Origin: Deltaproteobacteria bacterium
GTDB lineage: Bacteria; Desulfobacterota; Desulfobacteria; Desulfobacterales; JAFDHS01
Assembly: GCA_019308655.1 (NCBI GenBank)
Contig: JAFDHS010000075.1
Coordinates: forward strand, 1 to 5,604
DNA: 5,604 nt
Direction: 5' to 3'
A program made the position numbers and the translations under genes. Positions 1 through 4,773 of this stretch are shown here, in pieces. Numbering within the stretch: the first letter of the stretch is position 1; each line of letters begins with the position of its first letter. The notes below the pieces were generated by a model. It was not told the origin of the DNA, made no database searches, and saw only the letters and a program-made list of their open reading frames with translations.

Positions 1-643
1 TTTCGTCATAGCAGAGCCACCATAAGGGAATCTTGCCGCAGATTAATATGCAGGTCCTGTAAAACTCTTCTTTAAGAACGTTTTTCTGGGTACTGCCCGA
101 ACTTTCGGAATCAACGCTGCCAAAGCGGCTTTTTTTTACAGCCGCTATATCGGAAATAAAAAAAAAGACCGGCATTTTAAGGTACATGTCCATCCAATCC
201 TTGATAAGGTTGATCTTTTGATTGAGCTGAAGCCAGGCGGTTTTATTAAATTTCTTTTTGTCAAAACAGACCCAGATGTCACAATCGGAATGGGATGTCT
301 GGCTGACCGTTCCAATACTCCCAATTGTATAAAGCCCTTGAATAAGGTAGTATTTTGAGGAGGGGGTCAAAAAAGATTTCTTTCTTTTTATTCCGAATAT
401 CTGTTTGAAAACCGGTTCGCGCTTCCTGATCGCATTTTCATTATCAATATTAAAAACCCTGAATGGTCTTTCAAGGTCAGCGATATAGCCGGGACAAGCG
501 GGATGGTTGATACTCAAAAGCCATGGAAGAAGATAAAGAATGGTTTCGCTTTCTTTAGGTGCAAGTTCGGAAAAAACCTGTTTTCTGAACCTGTTGTACT
601 TAATGTATATTTTTTTATTCCGAGCAAGGATTCTTTGTATCAT
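1..643 (-). CDS. cyaA: Class I adenylate cyclase, N-terminal 214 residues (cut by window edge)
   Basis: The product converts ATP to cAMP and is a cytoplasmic enzyme of the class I (enterobacterial CyaA) type. Read leftward from ATG 643-641, the frame stays open to base 1, so only the N-terminal catalytic part is present; E. coli CyaA is about 850 residues. The translation follows CyaA closely. A region around residues 37-53 contains LLPWLL and HP-CPGY. Residues 106-124 hold the nucleotidyltransferase signature, with G108-S109, then S119-D120-x-D122-I-W124, where the aspartates are the expected metal ligands. Residues 182-196 contain GSTQ followed by LKEEFYRT. An in-frame TGA at 664-662 leaves ATG 643 as the only ATG start, although no good Shine-Dalgarno precedes it. 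It is transcribed away from the motility genes and shows no break. The family call is secure from motif order; the symbol follows E. coli. Confidence 0.92.
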   Translation of the reverse strand, partial: MIQRILARNKKIYIKYNRFRKQVFSELAPKESETILYLLPWLLSINHPACPGYIADLERPFRVFNIDNENAIRKREPVFKQIFGIKRKKSFLTPSSKYYLIQGLYTIGSIGTVSQTSHSDCDIWVCFDKKKFNKTAWLQLNQKINLIKDWMDMYLKMPVFFFISDIAAVKKSRFGSVDSESSGSTQKNVLKEEFYRTCILICGKIPLWWLCYDE

Positions 644-739
644 TTTTGATGGTTGAAGTTTTCATGACCCGGGAAGAGTCGTTCTGTTTTGAGGATAATT
701 TGATTGAGGATCGGATAAAGATGGTCTGAAGATAAGATG

Positions 740-850
740 TTAATTTGTTCCTTGAATTTTACTAAACTCTTCCATCGCTAAATATTGAAAAAATAAATGT
801 GTCGCCGGTACGTTAAAATCATATCCACCATTCAGCCTCTCTGATAACAT
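740..850 (-). CDS. Possible 36-residue small ORF or gene remnant
   Basis: An ATG (850-848) to TAA (742-740) frame encodes 36 residues of balanced, soluble-looking composition, containing FNVPATHLFFQYLAMEEF. An in-frame TGA lies a few codons upstream of the ATG, and no Shine-Dalgarno precedes it. It lies between the adenylate cyclase gene and the unknown 169-residue gene, on the cyclase strand. It could be a tiny protein, the tail of a decayed gene, or chance. I recognise no family. It is listed because its composition looks more protein-like than the AT-rich sequence around it. Confidence 0.18.
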   Translation of the reverse strand: MLSERLNGGYDFNVPATHLFFQYLAMEEFSKIQGTN

Positions 851-954
851 AATAAGAACATGTAATCAATGTAGATTTAAGTGTTCCATAAACCTTTTTC
901 CGGGTCCCTTATTCCCGACCTTAAAAACATATGGATAATTGTCTATATTTCTGA

Positions 955-981
955 TTAAGAAATTTGGAAAATAGCCGATAG
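955..981 (+). promoter_or_regulatory. Sigma-28 (FliA)-like promoter for the 169-residue gene
   Basis: The sequence TTAAGAAA (955-962), an 11-nt spacer and GCCGATAG (974-981) resemble the sigma-28 consensus TAAAGTTT-N11-GCCGATAA. The -10 half matches 7 of 8 positions and the spacing is exact, but the -35 half is weak (4 of 8). It would start a transcript near base 988, about 55 nt ahead of the ATG at 1043. Its plausibility rises because the window is a flagellar cluster and a second sigma-28-like site lies before the yjfB-like gene. Confidence 0.42.
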
Positions 982-1021
982 TGTATTTAAAAAGAATAAA
1001 AATGACCTGAAGATAAATTGA

Positions 1022-1046
1022 AAGAGGAATTATGAGATTTTTATGA
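1022..1046 (+). promoter_or_regulatory. Shine-Dalgarno plus four-codon leader ORF (MRFL) overlapping the next start
   Basis: The purine-rich AAGAGGAA at 1022-1029 is correctly spaced for the ATG at 1032, which opens only ATG-AGA-TTT-TTA-TGA. Its TGA (1044-1046) overlaps the ATG at 1043 in the ATGA arrangement typical of translational coupling. The same ribosome binding site is about 15 nt from ATG 1043, which is long for direct initiation. Coupled re-initiation is therefore possible, but the arrangement could be chance. Confidence 0.35.
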
Positions 1047-1552
1047 AGAAAATAAAAATGATATTCACTATGTTTAGAGTTTTCTTTAATGTTACTATTG
1101 TCGTAGAAAAAAAACATCTTTTGAGCGAATGTAAAGACATAATAACTTTGCTTGGTGATAATACGACAAAATTAACACGCATGTTGGATGAGGTATTAGA
1201 CTCTCTTTGTTCTTTGCGGGATTATGATGACAAGCAAAGCGTTTTTGCACATCTACTGTTGGCATCGATAATCAAATCCGAACAAGGGTTTTATATTTCA
1301 TTATTAGACTTTTTAACAATTGTAGGAATGATTCATAATAAACATATCTCCAGCTATTTTAATTATATATTAAATAAAAAAGTACCGGATATACAGTATA
1401 GAATGAAAGGAAACATGAAAGTATTGACTGAGATCGATCTGTTAATAAATCATAAAAACTCTTTAGAATTAATTAATAAAGCTGTAGATATTATGAACTC
1501 ATCTTATGAGTTAGTCGATAGATATCAAAAAGTATTAACCGAAATTAAATAG
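1043..1552 (+). CDS. Unrecognised 169-residue helical protein
   Basis: I do not recognise this protein. The first 22 residues are basic and hydrophobic (MKKIKMIF, then FRVFFNVTIVV), which might be an amphipathic or weakly membrane-associated helix but is not a clean signal peptide. The rest looks mostly helical, with leucine-rich stretches around residues 30-60, a hydrophobic segment near 68-96 (FAHLLLASII, LLDFLTIVGM) and a lysine- and glutamate-containing tail that could be coiled. There are no catalytic motifs and few cysteines. The start is ATG 1043; internal ATGs at 1058 and 1070 are alternatives because the ribosome binding site fits the overlapping leader ORF better. A sigma-28-like promoter upstream and the tandem CheX gene downstream suggest a motility or signalling role, which is inference. 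Base composition is more AT-rich than in the CheX gene. Confidence 0.68.
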   Translation: MKKIKMIFTMFRVFFNVTIVVEKKHLLSECKDIITLLGDNTTKLTRMLDEVLDSLCSLRDYDDKQSVFAHLLLASIIKSEQGFYISLLDFLTIVGMIHNKHISSYFNYILNKKVPDIQYRMKGNMKVLTEIDLLINHKNSLELINKAVDIMNSSYELVDRYQKVLTEIK

Positions 1553-1620
1553 TGTTTGAGCGAAAACCAAATAAAGCTATAGATACAAGATGTTAAACTG
1601 ATTTTGGATTTGAGTGGTGA

Positions 1621-1669
1621 GTATTGAGATTTGAGAAGGTATTTACTCTCATTCCTCAAAACTCAATAC
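1621..1669. repeat. Inverted repeat / hairpin, 15-nt arms
   Basis: GTATTGAGATTTGAG (1621-1635) is the reverse complement of CTCAAAACTCAATAC (1655-1669) apart from one mismatch, with a 19-nt loop. It lies about 70 nt after the stop of the 169-residue gene and about 90 nt before the tandem CheX gene. No T-tract follows on the plus strand, so a classical intrinsic terminator is unlikely. A dispersed palindromic repeat or an mRNA-stabilising hairpin fits better. Confidence 0.6.
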
Positions 1670-1755
1670 CTGAAAGTAAGGATATTTCCTTTGTGATAAA
1701 GAAAAAATGTTTATAGTTGTTGTCTTACAAATAGCAAGTCAGAGGAAAAACCGGT

Positions 1756-2751
1756 ATGATTAAAATTAATACGTTTGATTTAAAAAGTTCTGTTGCCGAC
1801 TCAGTAAAAGAAGTCTTCACTATTATGCTTTCCATGGAAATGGAACCTTGCACAGCGGAGTTGCAGACAAATTTGGATGGTATTAAATATGTCGGGGCAG
1901 TAAGTTTTGCCGGAGAGATATTGGGAAGTATCAGTATTCATCTTAGTGATGCATTTGCCCGCCTGATAACGGCCGGTATACTTGGCATGGATCTGGATGA
2001 AATACAGGATGAAGAAGATGTCCATGATGTGATTCGTGAACTGAGCAATATGATCGGCGGTAAGCTGAAGTCGGGTTTTTGTGATTCCGGCTTACCCTGT
2101 GACCTTTCCATTCCATCCATTACGACCGGCAGTGACTTTGAAATCGAAATCCCGGACATGGCAAGGCATGAGCATTTTGCTTTTTGTAATCAACAACACA
2201 TTGCCTTCGTGGAAGTGTCTGTGATGATGAAAGAATTAATCCAAACTCCAGTTCCAATAAAAAGTGCTGTCAATCAAATCGACACATTTGATTTAAAAAA
2301 ATTTGTTGCCGATTCTATAAAAGAAGTGTTTGATATGATGCTTTCCATGGAGATGGAACCTTGCACAGCGATTTCCCGGTCAAGTTTGGATGGTATTAAA
2401 CATGTCGGGACAGTGAGTTTCGCCGGAAAGGTATTGGGATGTATCCGTATCCATGTCAGTAATGCATTTGCCCGCCTGATAACGGCCGGTATGCTGGGTA
2501 TGGATCTGGATGAAATACAGGATGAAGAAGATGTCCATGATGTGATTCGTGAATTGAGTAATATGATCGGCGGCAAGCTGAAGTCCAACTTTTGCGACTC
2601 CGGCTTATCCTGTGTCCTTTCCATTCCATCCATTACGACCGGCAGTGACTTTGAAATCAATATTCCGGACATGACAAGACATGAGCGTTTTGCTTTTAGC
2701 CATCAAGAAAATATTGCCTTTGTGGAAGTTTGTATAAAATTAGCCGATTGA
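1756..2751 (+). CDS. Tandem two-domain CheX-type CheY-P phosphatase
   Basis: CheX-family proteins are cytoplasmic phosphatases that remove the phosphate from CheY-P and so reset the flagellar switch. The 331-residue product carries two complete CheX domains, residues 7-158 and 178-329, joined by a short linker containing TPVPIKS. Each has the family signature E-L-x-N-M-I-G-G-K-L, with the catalytic Glu/Asn pair intact (E95/N98 and E266/N269), followed by the conserved PSITTGSDFEI strand. By hand alignment the domains are about 78% identical, with residues 76-106 matching 247-277 exactly. Typical CheX is a single domain of about 155 residues that dimerises, so this looks like a covalent pseudo-dimer. 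GAGG at 1742-1745 precedes the ATG by 10 nt. The unknown acidic gene follows 109 nt later on the same strand, probably in the same transcript. It could instead act on a response regulator outside chemotaxis. Confidence 0.88.
   Translation: MIKINTFDLKSSVADSVKEVFTIMLSMEMEPCTAELQTNLDGIKYVGAVSFAGEILGSISIHLSDAFARLITAGILGMDLDEIQDEEDVHDVIRELSNMIGGKLKSGFCDSGLPCDLSIPSITTGSDFEIEIPDMARHEHFAFCNQQHIAFVEVSVMMKELIQTPVPIKSAVNQIDTFDLKKFVADSIKEVFDMMLSMEMEPCTAISRSSLDGIKHVGTVSFAGKVLGCIRIHVSNAFARLITAGMLGMDLDEIQDEEDVHDVIRELSNMIGGKLKSNFCDSGLSCVLSIPSITTGSDFEINIPDMTRHERFAFSHQENIAFVEVCIKLAD
1774..2742 (+). repeat. In-frame tandem duplication, 513-bp period
   Basis: Copy 1 (1774-2229) and copy 2 (2287-2742) of the CheX-coding sequence lie exactly 513 bp apart. 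Within them, 54 consecutive bases are identical (1987-2040 against 2500-2553), as are 43 (2103-2145 against 2616-2658). Differences elsewhere include many synonymous changes in the core and clustered replacements near the domain starts. A recent duplication, or gene conversion of the catalytic core, would explain this. Confidence 0.9.
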
Positions 2752-2848
2752 GTTGAAGGACTCGGTAAGAATAAATTATTCAATGCACAATCCTGAAAAT
2801 TTCAATCGGTGCAGTATCATCAGGAAATGTGAAAGGACGAAAAAAAGT

Positions 2849-2854
2849 GGAGGT
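2849..2854 (+). promoter_or_regulatory. Strong Shine-Dalgarno deciding a TTG start
   Basis: GGAGGT at 2849-2854 stands 6 nt before TTG 2861, the best ribosome binding site near this gene. The longer in-frame starts, TTG 2753 and ATG 2783, have no comparable site, so translation is taken to begin at 2861. Confidence 0.75.
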
Positions 2855-2860
2855 TTAAAG

Positions 2861-3520
2861 TTGGCGGGAGATGATCATAGGGAGTTGGAATCTGATCTGA
2901 TAAAAAAAATAGAAAAAATAAGAGCAAGGCTATCGGATATATTTTTTAATTTGGCGGATGATTTTGCTGAAAAGAACGAAATATCCGGTGCCCGGGAAAA
3001 GCCTTTTACAGATAATGGTTCTGTCGGGTCAGAACCTGTTTCTATTGAGTTAACCCCGGTTGATTCTTCTAAATTGTCAGAAAAGTATTCTCGGGTGGAC
3101 TTTTTCGAGGTGTTGGAAGATGTTTCTGAGGATGATAACTTTATAAAAGAGATAGAAAAAAGGATACTGAAAAAATTTAATGATCTTGATGAAAGTTTTA
3201 TGTATTTAGGAATTTTAAAAAATTTACCACTACCGGATTCAAGCCAACTATTCGAGGAGAAATTTGAGGTAATCATAGAATTATCAGAAGATGTTTGGGA
3301 AAGTCGAAAATATCCTGCCCGCAAAGAATTATTTGTTAAATTGGGTGAAAATTATGAAAATATAGAAAATTTAATCCATGCAAATGATGCCTTGGACCCA
3401 ATATATGAGGGAGTGAAACACGTATACGAAGATTTGGAACAATTACGTGATTCCGGTGTAAGTTTTGAAGAAGGAAAAGAAAAAATAAAGTCTGTTTTTT
3501 CTTGTTACAGGGCCGGATGA
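2861..3520 (+). CDS. Unrecognised acidic 219-residue protein
   Basis: I recognise no family. With the TTG start at 2861 the product is 219 residues; the frame is open back to 2753, which would add 36 basic, poorly structured residues. The N-terminal 40 residues are charged and helical (DHRELESDL then IKKIEKIRARL), followed by a low-complexity linker rich in Ser, Pro, Glu and Gly, then a C-terminal region of about 140 residues that looks alpha-helical and strongly acidic. No membrane segment or catalytic motif is visible. It follows the tandem CheX gene after 109 nt, with no promoter or terminator seen between them, so co-transcription is likely. It ends 18 nt from the end of the convergent flaG. 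A CheX partner or a cytoplasmic scaffold is possible from context, but the sequence does not show it. Confidence 0.72.
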   Translation: MAGDDHRELESDLIKKIEKIRARLSDIFFNLADDFAEKNEISGAREKPFTDNGSVGSEPVSIELTPVDSSKLSEKYSRVDFFEVLEDVSEDDNFIKEIEKRILKKFNDLDESFMYLGILKNLPLPDSSQLFEEKFEVIIELSEDVWESRKYPARKELFVKLGENYENIENLIHANDALDPIYEGVKHVYEDLEQLRDSGVSFEEGKEKIKSVFSCYRAG

Positions 3521-3538
3521 AAGCTTGATACGAGTTTG

Positions 3539-3892
3539 TCACACCTTCTTATCAAAAAGAATTCCGATCATTTCATCTAATTTGGCAAGTGCGTTCAGTA
3601 AATCTTCGGGAGGAACCTCTCTGATCAACTCTTCGGTCTCTTTATCAATGACTTTTACAAGGGTACGACCCGTTGCTTCATGCTCTGAAAACTGAATCCT
3701 GAAATTATTAATACGCTCTATTTTATTTTGCAGTTCATCTAACTGGACCTGGGAAACTTCTTTGATCTCTTCACATGCTTTATGCTCCGGTTGATAATTT
3801 CGGGCATTTTCCTCGGTAGCGCTGGAAGATTCAACCTTTGTCAAGTTTATCTCTTGGCTCTGTATCTTTTCAGTATTTATTGAATTTATCAT
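3539..3892 (-). CDS. flaG: Flagellar protein FlaG
   Basis: FlaG is a small protein of the flagellar filament region that influences filament length in several bacteria. The 117-residue product has a variable, polar N-terminal half (residues 1-50), then a short helix (LDELQNKIERIN) and the FlaG core at about residues 64-117. That core has FRIQFSE, TGRTLVKVID, the signature ETEELIREVPPEDLL and the terminal GILFDKKV. The length is normal for the family. AAAGGAGT (3908-3901) ends 8 nt before the ATG. The YjfB-like gene lies 91 nt upstream on the same strand and the sigma-28-like promoter lies beyond it, so the two are probably co-transcribed as late flagellar genes. The stop is 18 nt from the convergent unknown gene, with no terminator visible between them. 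Confidence 0.9.
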   Translation of the reverse strand: MINSINTEKIQSQEINLTKVESSSATEENARNYQPEHKACEEIKEVSQVQLDELQNKIERINNFRIQFSEHEATGRTLVKVIDKETEELIREVPPEDLLNALAKLDEMIGILFDKKV

Positions 3893-3930
3893 TTTATCCG
3901 ACTCCTTTAATCAATAGACAATTGAAAATA

Positions 3931-4194
3931 AAGCCCTCTCTGGATATGCATAATGATTTTAACGCAATCATCACTTCCGGATTTTAAGCAAACAAGTTTA
4001 TATTTTGGCCTAAATTCGGATTGATTGCGCTTATGCCATCCTTATCTTCTTGGTTTTGCATGATTTTTGAGTGTTCATCCGTTTGATTAAGATTCTTATC
4101 TAAACCACTCGTATTTAATTCTTTTACTATATGAGATTGTTGCATAGCAACCGTATTGATTTCCATACACTACTCCTTATTCCAAAGAGGGCTT
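3931..4194. repeat. Inverted repeat pair flanking the yjfB-like gene
   Basis: AAGCCCTCTCTGGA (3931-3944) and TCCAAAGAGGGCTT (4181-4194) are reverse complements at 13 of 14 positions. One copy lies between the two minus-strand genes. The other begins almost exactly where a transcript from the sigma-28-like promoter should start. In the mRNA the 5' end could pair with the leader of flaG, enclosing the yjfB-like ORF. Confidence 0.6.
3984..4166 (-). CDS. YjfB-like putative motility protein (60 residues)
   Basis: This small protein resembles the YjfB putative-motility family, short proteins of unknown mechanism encoded with late flagellar genes. The visible evidence is the N-terminus MEINTVAMQQS, like the family's MDIAA-opening with alternating Met, Ala, Ser and Gln, and the C-terminus PNLGQNINLFA, like the family ending P-x-LG-x-NID. 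The middle (residues 15-45) is polar, rich in Asn, Gln, Asp and Lys, and atypical: the usual amphipathic helix with a Leu-rich end is poorly kept. AAGGAG (4178-4173) lies 6 nt before the ATG, an excellent ribosome binding site. A sigma-28-like promoter sits about 36 nt upstream of the ATG, and flaG follows. The gene is well supported; the family assignment rests on the two ends and is moderate. Confidence 0.7.
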   Translation of the reverse strand: MEINTVAMQQSHIVKELNTSGLDKNLNQTDEHSKIMQNQEDKDGISAINPNLGQNINLFA

Positions 4195-4201
4195 GAAATA
4201 G

Positions 4202-4229
4202 TTATCGGAACAAGTGATAAATAACTTTA
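4202..4229 (-). promoter_or_regulatory. Sigma-28 (FliA)-like promoter for yjfB-like gene and flaG
   Basis: On the minus strand, TAAAGTTA (4229-4222), a 12-nt spacer and TCCGATAA (4209-4202) match the sigma-28 consensus TAAAGTTT-N11-GCCGATAA at 7 of 8 positions in each half. The spacer is one base longer than the E. coli ideal. Transcription would begin near 4195, giving a 5' leader of about 29 nt before the ATG at 4166. Position, strand and the downstream late flagellar genes all agree. Confidence 0.75.
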
Positions 4230-4279
4230 GTATTTTTTTGCATATACGAAAAAAAATTTTAACTGCACACAACGGCATA

Positions 4280-4350
4280 AGGGACTCGGAAAAAATAAAG
4301 TGTCCCGGATAGTGCTCATGTTCAGGTCAGATTTTTTGTGCCGAGTCCCT
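4280..4350. repeat. 71-bp palindromic element (REP-like?)
   Basis: AGGGACTCGG (4280-4289) is the exact reverse complement of CCGAGTCCCT (4341-4350). The stem can extend inward as AAAAAAT (4290-4296) against ATTTTTT (4331-4337) across a 3-nt bulge, leaving a loop of about 34 nt. Inside, GTCCC (4302-4306) could instead pair with GGGAC (4281-4285), giving an alternative fold. There is no ORF within and no obvious target duplication. A REP-like or mini mobile palindrome, or a structured RNA, would fit. Confidence 0.55.
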
Positions 4351-4439
4351 CAATACGTACCTGGGTTTTTAAAAAATATTTAATTGAAGGGAGTCCATAA
4401 TTCGTTTGGTTTTAGGAAACCATGTCCTCTATGCCTGAT

Positions 4440-4474
4440 CTGTTCCATGTGTCATAAATTTGACATTTCAACAG
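4440..4474. promoter_or_regulatory. Dyad with CRP-like core TGTCA-N6-TGACA
   Basis: The 16-bp palindrome TGTCATAAATTTGACA (4450-4465) has the half-site length and N6 spacing of CRP/FNR-superfamily operators, although CRP itself prefers TGTGA-N6-TCACA. A second pair of arms, CTGTT (4440-4444) and AACAG (4470-4474), surrounds it. It lies about 85 bp upstream of the sigma-54 promoter, where activator sites are often found. It may therefore bind an enhancer-binding protein or a CRP-like factor, or simply be a hairpin. Confidence 0.35.
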
Positions 4475-4548
4475 GACCACAATTTTTCCTCAAATATATC
4501 ATCTTTAAATAATTACTAAAATTGAGACGGAATATGAATTTAGAAAGA

Positions 4549-4564
4549 TGGCATGTATTTTGCC
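4549..4564 (+). promoter_or_regulatory. Sigma-54 (RpoN) promoter for csrA-fliW
   Basis: TGGCATGTATTTTGCC matches the sigma-54 consensus TGGCACG-N4-TTGCW closely, with the invariant GG (4550-4551) and GC (4562-4563) separated by exactly 10 nt. The transcript would start near 4575, giving a csrA leader of about 200 nt. Sigma-54 control is common for middle flagellar genes in this group, but transcription would need an enhancer-binding activator. Confidence 0.68.
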
Positions 4565-4574
4565 TTCTTTAACC

Positions 4575-4773
4575 CGGATATAGGAATTTTCATTTTTTCA
4601 GACAGGGAACCTTTTTTGTTTTTGTGAGTCCGGATTTATCTGCAAACCGTCGTTCCGTTGCACTTAAATCAGCATCGACAATGTCATTTCTACACAAAAA
4701 GTTTATACTCAAATAAGATATTTGAATATCCTGTCAAAAAAATAACTGCGAACGGGAGCCATGGAGGGAGCCC
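4575..4773 (+). promoter_or_regulatory. csrA: Long csrA 5' leader with clustered GGA motifs
   Basis: Between the predicted start near 4575 and the csrA ATG, GGA triplets occur at 4576, 4583, 4606, 4632, 4755, 4763 and 4767. CsrA binds GGA-containing sites (ANGGA core). Two overlapping ones, ATGGA (4761-4765) and AGGGA (4765-4769), coincide with the csrA Shine-Dalgarno, which predicts autoregulation by blocking ribosome binding. A 7-nt direct repeat GGGAGCC (4754-4760, 4766-4772 with one base offset in the flanks) and a short palindrome GATATT-TG-AATATC (4717-4730) lie just upstream. Confidence 0.45.

Larger units (their letters stand above)
644..1042. other. Largely non-coding spacer between cyaA and the 169-residue gene
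   Basis: This 399-bp spacer separates two divergently transcribed genes. It contains the doubtful 36-codon minus-strand ORF and, at its right end, a sigma-28-like promoter and a ribosome binding site reading right. I found no clear sigma-70 promoter for the cyclase and no strong terminator or RNA gene. A 4-bp GC stem near 905-925 is too weak to call. Confidence 0.6.
4167..4773. other. 607-bp regulatory spacer between divergent flagellar transcripts
   Basis: No convincing gene lies here. From left to right it holds the yjfB-like ribosome binding site and sigma-28-like promoter, a 71-bp palindromic element (4280-4350), an AT-rich stretch, a hairpin with a CRP-like core (4440-4474), a sigma-54 promoter (4549-4564) and the csrA leader. 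The small open frames on either strand are no longer than about a dozen codons and lack ribosome binding sites. Confidence 0.7.

Noticed and set aside
649..729. 26-codon plus-strand ORF just upstream of cyaA
   Set aside because: It has no ribosome binding site or promoter, and a frame of this length is expected by chance.
866..1117. 83-residue minus-strand ORF overlapping the start of the 169-residue gene
   Set aside because: It begins inside the opposing gene, has no ribosome binding site and is dominated by aromatic and isoleucine residues from AT-rich DNA. The plus-strand gene has better signals.
1691..1717. Sigma-70-like boxes TTGTGA and TATAGT before the tandem CheX gene
   Set aside because: The spacer is only 15 nt and both boxes are imperfect in AT-rich DNA, so the match is not better than chance.
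1801..2672. Three minus-strand ORFs (1801-2025, 1938-2159, 2274-2672) across the CheX gene
   Set aside because: They are antisense shadows. The two similar ones simply reflect the CheX duplication read backwards.
2753..2860. N-terminal extension of the 219-residue protein from TTG 2753 or ATG 2783
   Set aside because: Neither start has a Shine-Dalgarno, whereas GGAGGT sits perfectly before TTG 2861, and the extra residues look unstructured.
3521..3538. Bidirectional terminator between the convergent 219-residue gene and flaG
   Set aside because: The 18-bp gap contains no GC stem or T-tract.
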